From Streptomyces sp. BHT-5-2 (GTDB lineage: Bacteria; Actinomycetota; Actinomycetes; Streptomycetales; Streptomycetaceae), in the NCBI RefSeq assembly GCF_019774615.1, contig NZ_CP081497.1, forward strand, positions 1,922,001-1,986,000: a stretch of DNA of 64,000 nucleotides, given 5' to 3'. Numbering within the stretch: the stretch's first letter is position 1; each line of letters begins with the position of its first letter. Shown one piece after another: positions 32,343 to 41,151 of the stretch. A program made the translations under genes and the position numbers. The notes beneath the pieces were generated by a model that saw nothing but the letters and a program-made list of their open reading frames with translations, made no database searches and was not told the origin of the DNA.

Positions 32343-32543
32343 GTGCCCCACGAAGCCCACGCGTCGAAGTCGCCCACGGCGGCAGAGCTGACCGCCACCG
32401 TCGACGGCCCGATGGACGACCTCTGTAACCTGCACGGCCCCAACGAACGGGTCCTGCTCTCCGAACTCCGCGGGGCGCTTCTGGCCGAGCCCCTCTTCCT
32501 CGCCGAGTTCGCCGCCGCGCACCGCCCCGGAGGCGTGGCATGA
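32343..32543 (+). CDS. Small hypothetical protein coupled to a YfcC transporter
   Basis: A 66-residue soluble protein that I do not recognise. It contains a Cys/His pair (DDLCNLHGPNE) and a helical C-terminus (ELRGALLAEPLFLAEFAAAH). The GTG at 32343 has AGAGGGGG upstream. Its stop overlaps the transporter start (ATGA), so the two are translationally coupled. The conserved-looking coupling suggests a transporter accessory or regulatory subunit; this is inference. Confidence 0.6.
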   Translation: MPHEAHASKSPTAAELTATVDGPMDDLCNLHGPNERVLLSELRGALLAEPLFLAEFAAAHRPGGVA

Positions 32544-34048
32544 CCGCCGACGGGGAGGAGCGGCGCCGCTTCACCTTTCCCAGCGCCCTCACCGTCCTCG
32601 CCCTCGTCACGGTCGTCGTCTGGGCGCTGGCGTTCGTGCTGCCCTCCGGCACCTACGTCCGCAACGCCGCCGGCCGCCCCCTCCAGGGCTCCTACCACCG
32701 CATCCCGTCCGGCCGGACCTTCCCCGAACGGCTCGGCGACCTCTTCCTCTCCCCGGTCAACGGCCTGTACGGGATCAAGGACGCCCGCACCGGCCTGGTG
32801 GGCCCGGACCTGACCGGCGAACTGTACGGGAGCGCCGGGGTCTTCCTCTTCGTCCTCGCCATCGGCGCCTTTATCACCGTCGTCTTCGCCACCGGCGCCC
32901 TGGACCGCGGCATCGGCCGCCTCGCCCACCGGCTCCGCGACCGGGGCGCGTTCCTCATCGCCGGCGTCATGGCGGTCTTCTCCCTCCTCGGCACCGTCGA
33001 GGGCTTCGCCGAGGAGACCCTGGGCTTCTACGGACTGATCGTCCCCCTGATGCTCGCGCTCGGCTTCGACCGCCTGGTGGCCACCGGCACGATCATCCTC
33101 GGCGCCGGCATCGGCGTGCTGTGCTCCACCGTCAACCCGTTCGCCACCGGCGTCGCCTCCTCGGCCGCCGAGATCTCGCTCGGCGACGGCATCACGCTGC
33201 GGGTCGCGATGTGGCTGGTGCTCACCGCCGTCACCATCGCCTACGTCATCCGCTACGCCCGCCGGGTCCGCGCCGACCCCGGCCGCTCGCTCTGCGGCTT
33301 CCGCCCCGGCGACCGCGAACACGCCCAGACCGCCCCCGACGTCCCCGAACCGCCCCCGCTCACCGCCCTCCACAAAACGGTCCTGATCGCCGTCGCCGTC
33401 CTCTTCACCTTCATGATCTTCTCGGTGATCCCCTGGGCCGGTGCCGTGACCGGCCGCGCCGACGCACCCCCCTACGCCTGGGAACTCGACTGGTCGTTCC
33501 CGCAGTTGGCGGCGATGTTCCTCGTCGGCGCGGTGCTGGTGGGGATGCTGGCGCGGATGGGGGAGCAGCGGCTCAGCGCGACCTTCGTCCAGGGCGCCGC
33601 CGACTTCATCGCACCCGCGCTGGTCATCGTCCTCGCCCGCGGTGTCACCGTCATCATGAACAACGCCAAGGTCACCGACACCGTGCTGCACTCCATCGAG
33701 GGCGTGGTCGCGGGCACCCCCGCGGCGCTCTTCGGCGTCATCGTCTTCATCGTGAACCTCCCGCTGGCCTTCCTGATCCCCTCCACCTCCGGCCACGCCA
33801 CCCTCGCCATGCCGATCCTGGCCCCGCTCGCCGACTTCGCCGGCGTCACCCGCCCCGTCGTCGTCACCGCCTGGCAGGCCGCCAGCGGCTGGATGAACCT
33901 CTGGGTCCCCACCACCGCCGTCATCATGGGCGGCGTCTCCCTTGCCAAGGTCGGCTACGACACCTACCTTCGCTTCGTCGCACCCCTCCTCGCCCTCCTC
34001 TTTGTCCTGATCTGCGCCTTCGTGGCCCTGGGGGCGGTGGTGACGTGA
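32540..34048 (+). CDS. YfcC/DcuC-family membrane transporter
   Basis: A 502-residue integral membrane protein of the YfcC (C4-dicarboxylate anaerobic carrier-like) family with about 12 helices. Recognisable parts are the 'LALVTVVVWALAFVLPSGTY' first helix, 'GTVEGFAEETLGFYGLIVPLM' and 'NNAKVTDTVLHSIEGVVAG', and 'FLIPSTSGHATLAMPILAPLAD' near the end. Members move basic amino acids, peptides or carboxylates, so the substrate is open. It is controlled, probably, by the divergent TetR protein. Confidence 0.82.
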   Translation: MTADGEERRRFTFPSALTVLALVTVVVWALAFVLPSGTYVRNAAGRPLQGSYHRIPSGRTFPERLGDLFLSPVNGLYGIKDARTGLVGPDLTGELYGSAGVFLFVLAIGAFITVVFATGALDRGIGRLAHRLRDRGAFLIAGVMAVFSLLGTVEGFAEETLGFYGLIVPLMLALGFDRLVATGTIILGAGIGVLCSTVNPFATGVASSAAEISLGDGITLRVAMWLVLTAVTIAYVIRYARRVRADPGRSLCGFRPGDREHAQTAPDVPEPPPLTALHKTVLIAVAVLFTFMIFSVIPWAGAVTGRADAPPYAWELDWSFPQLAAMFLVGAVLVGMLARMGEQRLSATFVQGAADFIAPALVIVLARGVTVIMNNAKVTDTVLHSIEGVVAGTPAALFGVIVFIVNLPLAFLIPSTSGHATLAMPILAPLADFAGVTRPVVVTAWQAASGWMNLWVPTTAVIMGGVSLAKVGYDTYLRFVAPLLALLFVLICAFVALGAVVT

Positions 34049-34130
34049 CCGGGCCGGGTGGGCCGCCCCTCCTCCGGCCAGGCGGCCACGGTCACCGCCC
34101 ACTGTCGGTGCCCGCGCATAGAGTTGACCC

Positions 34131-36251
34131 ATGGCCGAAGAGACGCGGACGACGCGGAACAGCGTGGCGGGGGAAGCTCAGGTGGAGAACCTGATGCAGG
34201 CCGGACACATGACGGTGCATCTGCACGGGGCGCAACCGGGTGCGCAAGGTCGGACGCCCTGTCAGTTACCGCTGGAGATACAGCACTTCGAGAACCGCGA
34301 GGACGAACAGGCGCGCGTCCACCGGGCCGGCGAGGACTGGTTCGCGGGCGACTCGGACCCGGCGCGTCCGCTGATCGTCAGCATCAGCGGACTGGCGGGG
34401 GTGGGGAAGACGACCCTCGGCTTCCGGATCGCCCGACGGCTGCTGGAGAGCTGCCCCGACGGCGTGCTCCACGCGGACCTCGACGAGGGGCGCCGCGACG
34501 GCACCGCCGACGTCGCCGATGTGCTGCGCCAGATGCTGCGGGCGCTGAACGGTTCCGAGGGCGAGGTCGGGCACTCCCTCGCCGAGCGCCGCCGGGAGTA
34601 TCTGGACGCGACCCGGCACCGACGGCTCGTCGTCGTCCTCGACAACGTGCGGCGCTTCGAGGGGGAGGCCGAGCTGCTGATGCCCGCCTCGGCCGGCAGC
34701 GCGGTCGTGCTCGTCGGCCGGCGCACGCCCGCCGACCTCGATCCCGGGGTGGCGGTCGAGCTGCCGCTGCGCCCGCTCACCGAGGAGCACGCGGTGCGGC
34801 TCCTGCTCCGCATCGCCGGCGATCCGGCACCGGCCGCCGACCCGGAGGCCCTCGCCGAGCTGGCCCGGCTGTGCGCCGGTCTGCCCGCCGCCCTGCGCGT
34901 CGCGGGCCGATGGGTCCGCAGGAACCGGCGGCGCGACCGGGCGCGGCTGCTCGCCGGCCTCACCGTCGAACTGCGGCAGAACGGCGTACCGGAGACGGAG
35001 CCGGTGTGGAACGCGACGTACCACGACCTCGGTGACCCGGCCCGTACGCTCTACCGCCTGCTCGCCGTCGAACCGGCGCCGGGCATCAGTCCGCAGGCCG
35101 CGGTCGCCCTCCTGGGCGCGGGGGAGGACACCGCCGAGGAGGCACTGGCGGAGCTGGAGGACGCCGGACTGGTGGACATCGTCCCGGATCTGGACGACGA
35201 CCGGGCCGTCCGGCTGCGGATGCACGACCTCGTGCGCGCCCACGCCCTCCGCCGCGCGGCGACCGACGCGGCCGACGGGGAGGCGGCCGGCGGGCGGCAG
35301 CGGACCATCCGCTGGCATCTGCGCCAGGCACAGCGCGCCGACGAGCTGTGGGCCGGGAAGCGGATGACCCTCGCCGCACCCGTCGCGGCACTGCCCGACG
35401 CCCCGGACGTCGACTTCGGCGGCAAACCGGAGGCCCTGCACTGGCTGCACAGCGAGCGGCGGGTACTGCACTCCTGCGTACGCGTCGCCTACGACGCCGG
35501 GCTCGACGCCGAGTCCTGGGCACTGTGCGAACCCCTGTGGACGCATCAGCTCGATCACCCGGGCAGCGCCGACGACATCGACTCCTTCCGCCTCGGCCGG
35601 GACGCCGCCCTGCGTGCCGGGGACCTGCCGGCCGTGATCCGGATGCGCTGCCAGCTCGCCCGGCCACTGTGGGAGAGCGAGCGGTTCACCGAGGCCGGGA
35701 CGGAGCTGGACGCCGCGGTGAGCGCGGCCGCCCTGCTCGTCGGAAGAGAGGACGAGCACCGCAAGCTGTACGCCTCCGCCCTCGAATTCCGCGGCCGGCT
35801 CCGGGCCGAGCAGGGCCAGTGGTCCGCCGCGGTCCCGGACTACCGACACTCCCTGCGCCTGCACCAGCAGATCGAGAACCCCTACGGCGAGCTGCTGCTG
35901 ACCTATCTGCTCGGGCAGGCCAGCGAGGGCCTGGACGAACTCGACCGCGCCGTCGAGGAGTTGCGGCACGCCCATGCGATGGCACGGGAGCTGCGGCGCG
36001 AGCGGATGACCGCGCGCACCGGATTCGCGCTGGGCCGGGTGCTGCTGCGGCTGGGCCGGGCCGAGGAGGCCCGGGAGCTGTACGAGGCGGCCCTCGGCGC
36101 GGCACGGGAGCGCCGCTCCATCTCCGAGCAGGTGCGGGTGCTGGAGGCGCTCGCCGCACTGCACCGAAGGGAGGGGGACGAGGCCGCCGCCGAGCGGTGC
36201 CTGGCCACGGCCCGCGCCCTGAAGTCCGCCGGCGGCGCTCAGAACGCGTGA
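34131..36251 (+). CDS. STAND/NB-ARC NTPase with TPR-like C-terminus
   Basis: A 706-residue signal-transduction ATPase. Residues 1-35 are a short N-terminal segment with 'GEAQVENLMQAGHMTVHLHG', a motif often placed before streptomycete NB-ARC domains. The NB-ARC core has the P-loop GLAGVGKTT (87-95), Walker B 'RLVVVLDNV' (about 165-173), GLPAAL, and an MHD-type motif at M364-H365-D366. Residues from about 400 onward are helical repeats of TPR type. No DNA-binding SARP or obvious effector domain is fused. The gene overlaps the convergent downstream gene by 13 bases. Regulatory or defence roles are both possible. Confidence 0.82.
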   Translation: MAEETRTTRNSVAGEAQVENLMQAGHMTVHLHGAQPGAQGRTPCQLPLEIQHFENREDEQARVHRAGEDWFAGDSDPARPLIVSISGLAGVGKTTLGFRIARRLLESCPDGVLHADLDEGRRDGTADVADVLRQMLRALNGSEGEVGHSLAERRREYLDATRHRRLVVVLDNVRRFEGEAELLMPASAGSAVVLVGRRTPADLDPGVAVELPLRPLTEEHAVRLLLRIAGDPAPAADPEALAELARLCAGLPAALRVAGRWVRRNRRRDRARLLAGLTVELRQNGVPETEPVWNATYHDLGDPARTLYRLLAVEPAPGISPQAAVALLGAGEDTAEEALAELEDAGLVDIVPDLDDDRAVRLRMHDLVRAHALRRAATDAADGEAAGGRQRTIRWHLRQAQRADELWAGKRMTLAAPVAALPDAPDVDFGGKPEALHWLHSERRVLHSCVRVAYDAGLDAESWALCEPLWTHQLDHPGSADDIDSFRLGRDAALRAGDLPAVIRMRCQLARPLWESERFTEAGTELDAAVSAAALLVGREDEHRKLYASALEFRGRLRAEQGQWSAAVPDYRHSLRLHQQIENPYGELLLTYLLGQASEGLDELDRAVEELRHAHAMARELRRERMTARTGFALGRVLLRLGRAEEARELYEAALGAARERRSISEQVRVLEALAALHRREGDEAAAERCLATARALKSAGGAQNA

Positions 36252-38020
36252 GCCGCCTCGTCATCCGTGGCCGGCGCGATGCGGACCGGGTAACTCCGCT
36301 CCCCGATACGGCAGTCGAGGGTCGCCGGCAGGGACGGCGTGCCGGTCGCGCTGAGCCAGCAGTGCACCGCCGACACCACCGCCGCCGGATCGGCCCGGAA
36401 CACCCGGCCGGCCTCCGTGCCCGCCCCGATGCGGGCCGACAGCAGGGGCCCGCCACGTCGGCGCAGCACGCAACGGGAGGCGGAGAGCACCACGGCGGCG
36501 GTACGGCGGCCCGGGTACCGGTCGAGTGCCCAGGTGATCCAGCCGTCCACCGTCCAACTCTCCACGGCCCCCGGTACGTCGGCCGGAGCGCCGCGGGCGC
36601 GGCGGAAGAGGACCGCCGCGCTCTGCGCGTGCCGCACGCTCGCCGCGTCCTCCTCGGCGGCGAGGTGCGCGGCCGGCCCGGCGTAGTGCGGCGGACGGCG
36701 CTCGACGCGTACGCGGTCGCCGTCGACGGCGGCGGTCACCGCATGGACTGCCGGTGCGCGCGCCGGCACGCGGGGTACCGGCAGCAGCCGGGGCTCGGCC
36801 GGTGTGCCCGGTGGCGTCAGGCCGAGGCGCGCGTACAGCGCCGTGCGGAGCAACGCCAGGGCGCGCCCCTGTTCGGCGAAGGCGGGCTCGGCCAGGGCGC
36901 GCACGGCCCCCGGCCGGTGTTCTGCCACGGCCCGGACGATGTCCTCGGCGACCCGGGCAGGGCCCTCCGAGCCCTCCGAGTCCTCCCAGGTGAAGCCCAA
37001 CGCCGGTACCGCATCGAGCAGTCGGGCCATCGGGCTGCCGGGGATCAGCTCGTCCCCGCCGTCGCAGACGGCCAGCAGTGGGCGGTCCAGAGCGGCCGCG
37101 TACAGGGCCGTCGAGCCGTGGTCGGTGAGCACCGCGTCCGCGGCCACCAGCACCGCTGCCCACTCCTCGTACGGCCGGGGCGTCAGAAGTCCGGCGCCGA
37201 GGGCCGGGGCGAGGTGCTCGGCGAGGTCGTGGGCCCCGCTGCGGCTGTAGTCGTTCGGGTGCATGACGAGCGCCAACTGGTAGGAGTCCGCCGGTAGTTC
37301 GGTGCGCAGGCGGGCCGGCAGGTGCGGGTGCCGGGCGAGCAGCGACTCCGGGCCCCAGGTCGAGGTGAGGACGACCAGCCGGCGGCCACCGGTGCCCAGC
37401 GCGGTGCGGTATCTGTCGCGCAGCCCCTGTGAGGCGAGCAGCCGGTCGAGGGTCGGATCGCCGACCACCGTGGCGCGTTCGGCCGCCGAGGGACACCGTG
37501 CCGCCAACTCGTTGACCTGGCCTGGGTGGGCGAGGGCGTGCAGCGCGGCCAGTGGGGTGCCCCGGCGCAGCAGATAGGCGGCGTCCAGGCCCGAGGCGGA
37601 GTCCGCGGTGCCCTCCTCGGGGAGCGCCTTGCCGAAGCCCGCGCCGTGCGGCAGCAGGACGAGCGGTCCCCGCAGCCGGTCGAGATCGCCCTTGGGACTC
37701 GCGGCGAGCGTCAGGTCGTACGGCGTGCGGACGGCCTCGTCCCAGGAGACGCAACGGGCCCCGACGGCGTCCAGCGCGGCCAGCGCTTCGGTGCCGAACT
37801 CGGAGCCGGGGACGAGTGCGAAGCGGCGCTCGATGCGGTCGTCACCGGAGAAGACGGGCAGGACGTCCAGGAGCCGGTGCAGCGCGACCGCGGAACGCGC
37901 CGCGAAGAGCACCGACCTGCGGCCACCGGACCCGCTGCCCGCTGCCCGCTGCCCGCTGCCCGCTGCCCGCTGCCCGCTGCCCGCTGCCCGCTGCCCGCTG
38001 CCCGCTGCCGCAGGGTGCAT
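36239..38020 (-). CDS. Glycosyltransferase-B-like protein of unknown function
   Basis: A long minus-strand protein (593 residues from the ATG at 38020) that I recognise only loosely. Segments such as 'GPLVLLPHGAGFGKALPEEG', 'LVVLTSTWGPESLLARHPHL', 'LALVMHPNDYS' and 'AADAVLTDHGSTALYAAALDRP' resemble the two Rossmann halves of CDP-glycerol glycerophosphotransferase (TagF) or GT-B folds. The N-terminus contains AAGSGQR heptads made by an 11-copy CCCGCTG repeat. No start has a good ribosome site. A GTG at 37912, after the repeat, would give 557 residues and may be the true start. It is tail-to-tail with the STAND gene. Confidence 0.55.
   Translation of the reverse strand: MHPAAAGSGQRAAGSGQRAAGSGQRAAGSGSGGRRSVLFAARSAVALHRLLDVLPVFSGDDRIERRFALVPGSEFGTEALAALDAVGARCVSWDEAVRTPYDLTLAASPKGDLDRLRGPLVLLPHGAGFGKALPEEGTADSASGLDAAYLLRRGTPLAALHALAHPGQVNELAARCPSAAERATVVGDPTLDRLLASQGLRDRYRTALGTGGRRLVVLTSTWGPESLLARHPHLPARLRTELPADSYQLALVMHPNDYSRSGAHDLAEHLAPALGAGLLTPRPYEEWAAVLVAADAVLTDHGSTALYAAALDRPLLAVCDGGDELIPGSPMARLLDAVPALGFTWEDSEGSEGPARVAEDIVRAVAEHRPGAVRALAEPAFAEQGRALALLRTALYARLGLTPPGTPAEPRLLPVPRVPARAPAVHAVTAAVDGDRVRVERRPPHYAGPAAHLAAEEDAASVRHAQSAAVLFRRARGAPADVPGAVESWTVDGWITWALDRYPGRRTAAVVLSASRCVLRRRGGPLLSARIGAGTEAGRVFRADPAAVVSAVHCWLSATGTPSLPATLDCRIGERSYPVRIAPATDDEAAHAF
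37931..38007. repeat. Eleven tandem copies of a 7-base repeat
   Basis: CCCGCTG is repeated exactly eleven times without error. Because seven is not a multiple of three, gain or loss of one unit would shift the frame of any protein starting upstream of it. Read on the minus strand the repeat gives AAGSGQR heptads. Confidence 0.9.
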
Positions 38021-38186
38021 CCTAGGCCCGCGGGCTGCCTCCTGTACGCCGTTTCCGCAGTTCGGAGCGGGTTCCGGCGGGGGTATCGGCGGCATGCCAG
38101 CGATGGTACCCGGGGCGCGCCGGAGGGCCGGTACGCACCTGGTGCCTACCGGCCCGCCGGCCTCTTCGGGGCTCTGACGCCCTGGC

Positions 38187-39827
38187 TCAGCCCAGCAGCT
38201 CGTACGCCGGCAGGGTCAGGAAGTCGGCGTAGTCGGCGTCCAGGGAGACCTTCAGGAGCAGGTCGTGGGCCTGCTGCCACTTGCCGGCGGCGAAGGCGTC
38301 CTCGCCCACCTCGGCGCGGATGGCGGCCAGTTCGTCGTCGGCGATCCGGCGGACGAGGTCGGCGGTGGCCTTGGTGCCGGCGTGCTCACCGTCCTGGAAG
38401 ACGACGCCGGCGTCGACCCACTGCCAGATCTGGGAGCGCGAGATCTCGGCGGTGGCGGCGTCCTCCATCAGGCCGAAGATGGCGACCGCGCCGAGCCCGC
38501 GCAGCCACGCCTCGATGTAGCGGGTGCCGACCTGGACGGCGTCGACCAGGCCCTGGTAGGTGGGCCTGGCGTCCAGCGAGTCGATGGCGATGAGGTCGGC
38601 GGCCCGGACGTCCACGTCCTCGCGGAGGCGGTCCTTCTGGTTGGGCCGGTCGCCGAGGACCGCGTCGAAGCAGGCGCGGGCGACCGGGACCAGGTCCGGG
38701 TGGGCGACCCAGGAGCCGTCGAAGCCGTCGCCGGCCTCCCGGTCCTTGTCGTTCTCGACCTTGGCCAGGGCCTTCTCGTTGGCCTCGGGGTCACGGCGGT
38801 TGGGGATGAAGGCCGCCATGCCGCCGATGGCGTGCGCCCCGCGCTTGTGGCAGGTGCGGACCAGGAGTTCGGTGTAGGCGCGCATGAACGGGGCGGTCAT
38901 CGTCACCGCGTTGCGGTCCGGGAGGACGAACTTGGCGCCGCCGTCACGGAAGTTCTTGACGATGGAGAAGAGGTAGTCCCAGCGGCCGGCGTTCAGGCCC
39001 GAGGCGTGGTCGCGCAGCTCGTAGAGGATCTCCTCCATCTCGTACGCGGCGGTGATGGTCTCGATGAGGACCGTGGCGCGGATGGTGCCCTGCGGGATGC
39101 CGACGTAGTCCTGGGCGAAGACGAAGATCTCGTTCCAGAGGCGGGCCTCCAGGTACGACTCGGTCTTCGGCAGGTAGAAGTACGGGCCCTTGCCGAGGTC
39201 CAGCAGGCGCTGGGCGTTGTGGAAGAAGTAGAGGCCGAAGTCGACCAGGGCGCCGGGGACCGGGCGGCCCTCGAACTGGAGGTGGCGCTCCTCCAGGTGC
39301 CAGCCGCGCGGCCGCATCACGACGGTGGCGAGCTCCTCGGCCGGCTTGAGGGCGTAGGACTTGCCGCTTCGGGCGTCGGTGAAGTCGATCCGGCGCTCGT
39401 AGGCGTCGATCAGGTTGACCTGGCCGCCCACGACGTTCTCCCAGGTGGGAGCGGAGGCGTCCTCGAAGTCGGCGAGCCAGACCTTGGCGCCGGAGTTGAG
39501 CGCGTTGATGGTCATCTTGCGGTCGGTGGGACCGGTGATCTCCACCCGGCGGTCGTCGAGCGCGGCGGGCGCCGCGGCCACCCGCCAGCTGTCGTCCGCG
39601 CGGATGTGCGCGGTCTCGGGGAGGAAGTCCAGCGTGCTGGTACGGGCGATCTCGGCGCGGCGCTCGGCGCGGCGGGCGAGCAGCTCGTCACGGCGGGGGG
39701 TGAACCGCCGGTGCAGCTCGGCGACGAAGGCGAGCGCGGCGTCGGTGAGGACCTCGCCCTGGCGTTCCGGGGTGTGGGCGGGGTCGACTTCGACGATGGC
39801 CAGCGGGGACGGCGCTGGTGCGGACAT
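38187..39827 (-). CDS. aceB: Malate synthase A
   Basis: A 546-residue malate synthase condensing glyoxylate and acetyl-CoA to malate. The isoform A signatures are clear: 'WLADFEDASAPTWENVVGGQVNL', 'VVMRPRGWHLEERHL', 'GTIRATVLIETITAAYEMEEILYELRDHASGLNAGRWDYLFS', and the late 'GLMEDAATAEISRSQIWQW'. No isocitrate lyase is nearby. The promoter carries an AllR-type box inside its spacer. It therefore probably serves allantoin-derived glyoxylate rather than the acetate shunt. The ATG at 39827 has GGAGTGA upstream. Confidence 0.94.
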   Translation of the reverse strand: MSAPAPSPLAIVEVDPAHTPERQGEVLTDAALAFVAELHRRFTPRRDELLARRAERRAEIARTSTLDFLPETAHIRADDSWRVAAAPAALDDRRVEITGPTDRKMTINALNSGAKVWLADFEDASAPTWENVVGGQVNLIDAYERRIDFTDARSGKSYALKPAEELATVVMRPRGWHLEERHLQFEGRPVPGALVDFGLYFFHNAQRLLDLGKGPYFYLPKTESYLEARLWNEIFVFAQDYVGIPQGTIRATVLIETITAAYEMEEILYELRDHASGLNAGRWDYLFSIVKNFRDGGAKFVLPDRNAVTMTAPFMRAYTELLVRTCHKRGAHAIGGMAAFIPNRRDPEANEKALAKVENDKDREAGDGFDGSWVAHPDLVPVARACFDAVLGDRPNQKDRLREDVDVRAADLIAIDSLDARPTYQGLVDAVQVGTRYIEAWLRGLGAVAIFGLMEDAATAEISRSQIWQWVDAGVVFQDGEHAGTKATADLVRRIADDELAAIRAEVGEDAFAAGKWQQAHDLLLKVSLDADYADFLTLPAYELLG

Positions 39828-39952
39828 GAGCTGTCACTCCATTCAGCGGCGGTGCCTGGCGGCCGACGGGGCACCTGGGCGGCACGGGGTGCCGCGGGTT
39901 CCTGGATACGGTCGCGGGCGCCGTTCGGGTACAGGGCGCTTCTGACCAGTGG

Positions 39953-39994
39953 AGACTAGTTTCCTTATCGCGGAACTTCAATGGTTTGTTGACG
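39953..39994 (-). promoter_or_regulatory. aceB promoter with two operator types
   Basis: On the minus strand TTGAAG (39981-39976) and TAGTCT (39958-39953) are 17 bases apart. The spacer contains TTCCGCGATAAGGAA (39975-39961 on the minus strand), matching the hyi boxes. The -35 box is overlapped by TCAATG-GTT-TGTTGA (39978-39992), a degenerate copy of the katA/uraD operator. The rest of the 399-base gap 39828-40226 has no gene, only a short GCGCCACCTC direct repeat near 40088. Confidence 0.65.
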
Positions 39995-40226
39995 TCGAGA
40001 TTCTCCGGGTCGACACAAGTGCTGATCGAATGGCTCTCGGTGCCACACCGGTCACTCTCCATCACCCCGCCTCCGGGACGATGGATTCGCGCCACCTCGC
40101 GCCACCTCGCGCCGAGCCGTGGCCGGGGCGGGCGTTCTGCTCGTCCGGCGGGCCGGCCGCCGCGGATCGTGCGGTGGGCCACCGGCGCCGACCCACCGGC
40201 ACCCCTCCCTCCCGCCCGCTCACTCC

Positions 40227-40871
40227 TCACTCCAACCGTCGCAGATCCGCCGGGGTGTCGATGTCGTACGCCTCGGCCACATCCCCGCACTCGACGAGCG
40301 CGAGGGCCCCGGCGTGCCGCCGCAGATAGGCCCGCGCCCCGCGGTCGCCCTCCGCGCCTTTCGCGATCTCCGCCCACCGCTCGGCGCCGAACAGCACCGG
40401 GTGCCCCCGCTCGCCCCCGTAGGCCGCGGCCGCCAGCGCGTCCCGCCCCGTGTACGCGGCCACCACCCGGGCCACCGCGGCGGCGCCGATGCCCGGCTGG
40501 TCGACCAGGGACACCACCACCGCGTCCGCCCCCGAACCGGCCAGCGCGGCCAGCCCCACCCGCAGCGACGAGCCCATGCCCTGCGCCCAGTCCGGGTTGA
40601 CCGAGACGCCGTAGGGCGCCAGATCGGCCCGCTCCCGGACGGTCTCCGCGGCCGCGCCGAGCACGATGTGCACCGGCGCGCAGCCACCGTCCCGCAGGAC
40701 CCGTGCGGCATGCTCGACCAGCGGGCGCCCCCGGTGGTCGAGCAGCGCCTTGGGCCGTCCCCCCAGCCGCCGTCCGCCGCCCGCGGCGAGCAGCAGCCCG
40801 GCCACCTTCCCCTCGGGCCGTACGGCCCCCGCTTTCCCCCCGGCGCGCGCGCTCTCCCCTGGATGTGCCAT
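40227..40871 (-). CDS. MobA-like nucleotidyltransferase (MocA-type)
   Basis: A 214-residue nucleotidyltransferase of the MobA/MocA group. AGLLLAAGGGRRLGGRPKALL is the NTP-binding signature. 'VSLVDQPGIGA' matches the metal-binding DxP region, and 'GHPVLFGAERW' the base-binding loop. Molybdenum cofactor cytidylyltransferases of this type mature xanthine dehydrogenase, which would fit purine breakdown. No xdh genes are in the window. The start at 40871 is an ATG with a weak AGG upstream. Confidence 0.75.
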   Translation of the reverse strand: MAHPGESARAGGKAGAVRPEGKVAGLLLAAGGGRRLGGRPKALLDHRGRPLVEHAARVLRDGGCAPVHIVLGAAAETVRERADLAPYGVSVNPDWAQGMGSSLRVGLAALAGSGADAVVVSLVDQPGIGAAAVARVVAAYTGRDALAAAAYGGERGHPVLFGAERWAEIAKGAEGDRGARAYLRRHAGALALVECGDVAEAYDIDTPADLRRLE

Positions 40872-40920
40872 GGGACCTGCTTACCTCATGGCGTCGCGCG
40901 GCGCCCTGTGCCGCCCGGAA

Positions 40921-41151
40921 TCAGGCGGCGTCCCCCGACGTCCGCTGCCGCGGGATCCTCGGCCGCGGACGGCTCCGGAGCTGCTCGGCCCGCCCGCCCG
41001 TGTGCGGGTGCTCGGCGACGTAGCGGTTTATGTGCTCCTCGGTGATCTCGGAGGCGTCGGCCAGGCCGTACGCCCGGCAGATGAGCTGGACGACGCTGAG
41101 GCGGGAGTCGGGGCCGGGGCGGTCGGGGTCGGGGCCTGGGTTGGCCTCCAT
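40921..41151 (-). CDS. Small hypothetical protein (76 aa)
   Basis: A 76-residue protein that I do not recognise. A Pro/Asp-rich N-terminus is followed by a helical centre ('LSVVQLICRAYGLADASEIT', then 'HINRYVAEHPHTGG') and a basic tail. The ATG at 41151 with GGAG about 7 bases upstream and normal codon bias support it as real. It precedes the MobA-like gene on the same strand, 49 bases away, so they may be cotranscribed. Confidence 0.6.
   Translation of the reverse strand: MEANPGPDPDRPGPDSRLSVVQLICRAYGLADASEITEEHINRYVAEHPHTGGRAEQLRSRPRPRIPRQRTSGDAA

Noticed and set aside
37931..38007. Possible CRISPR array
   Set aside because: It is a continuous 7-base tandem repeat with no spacers.
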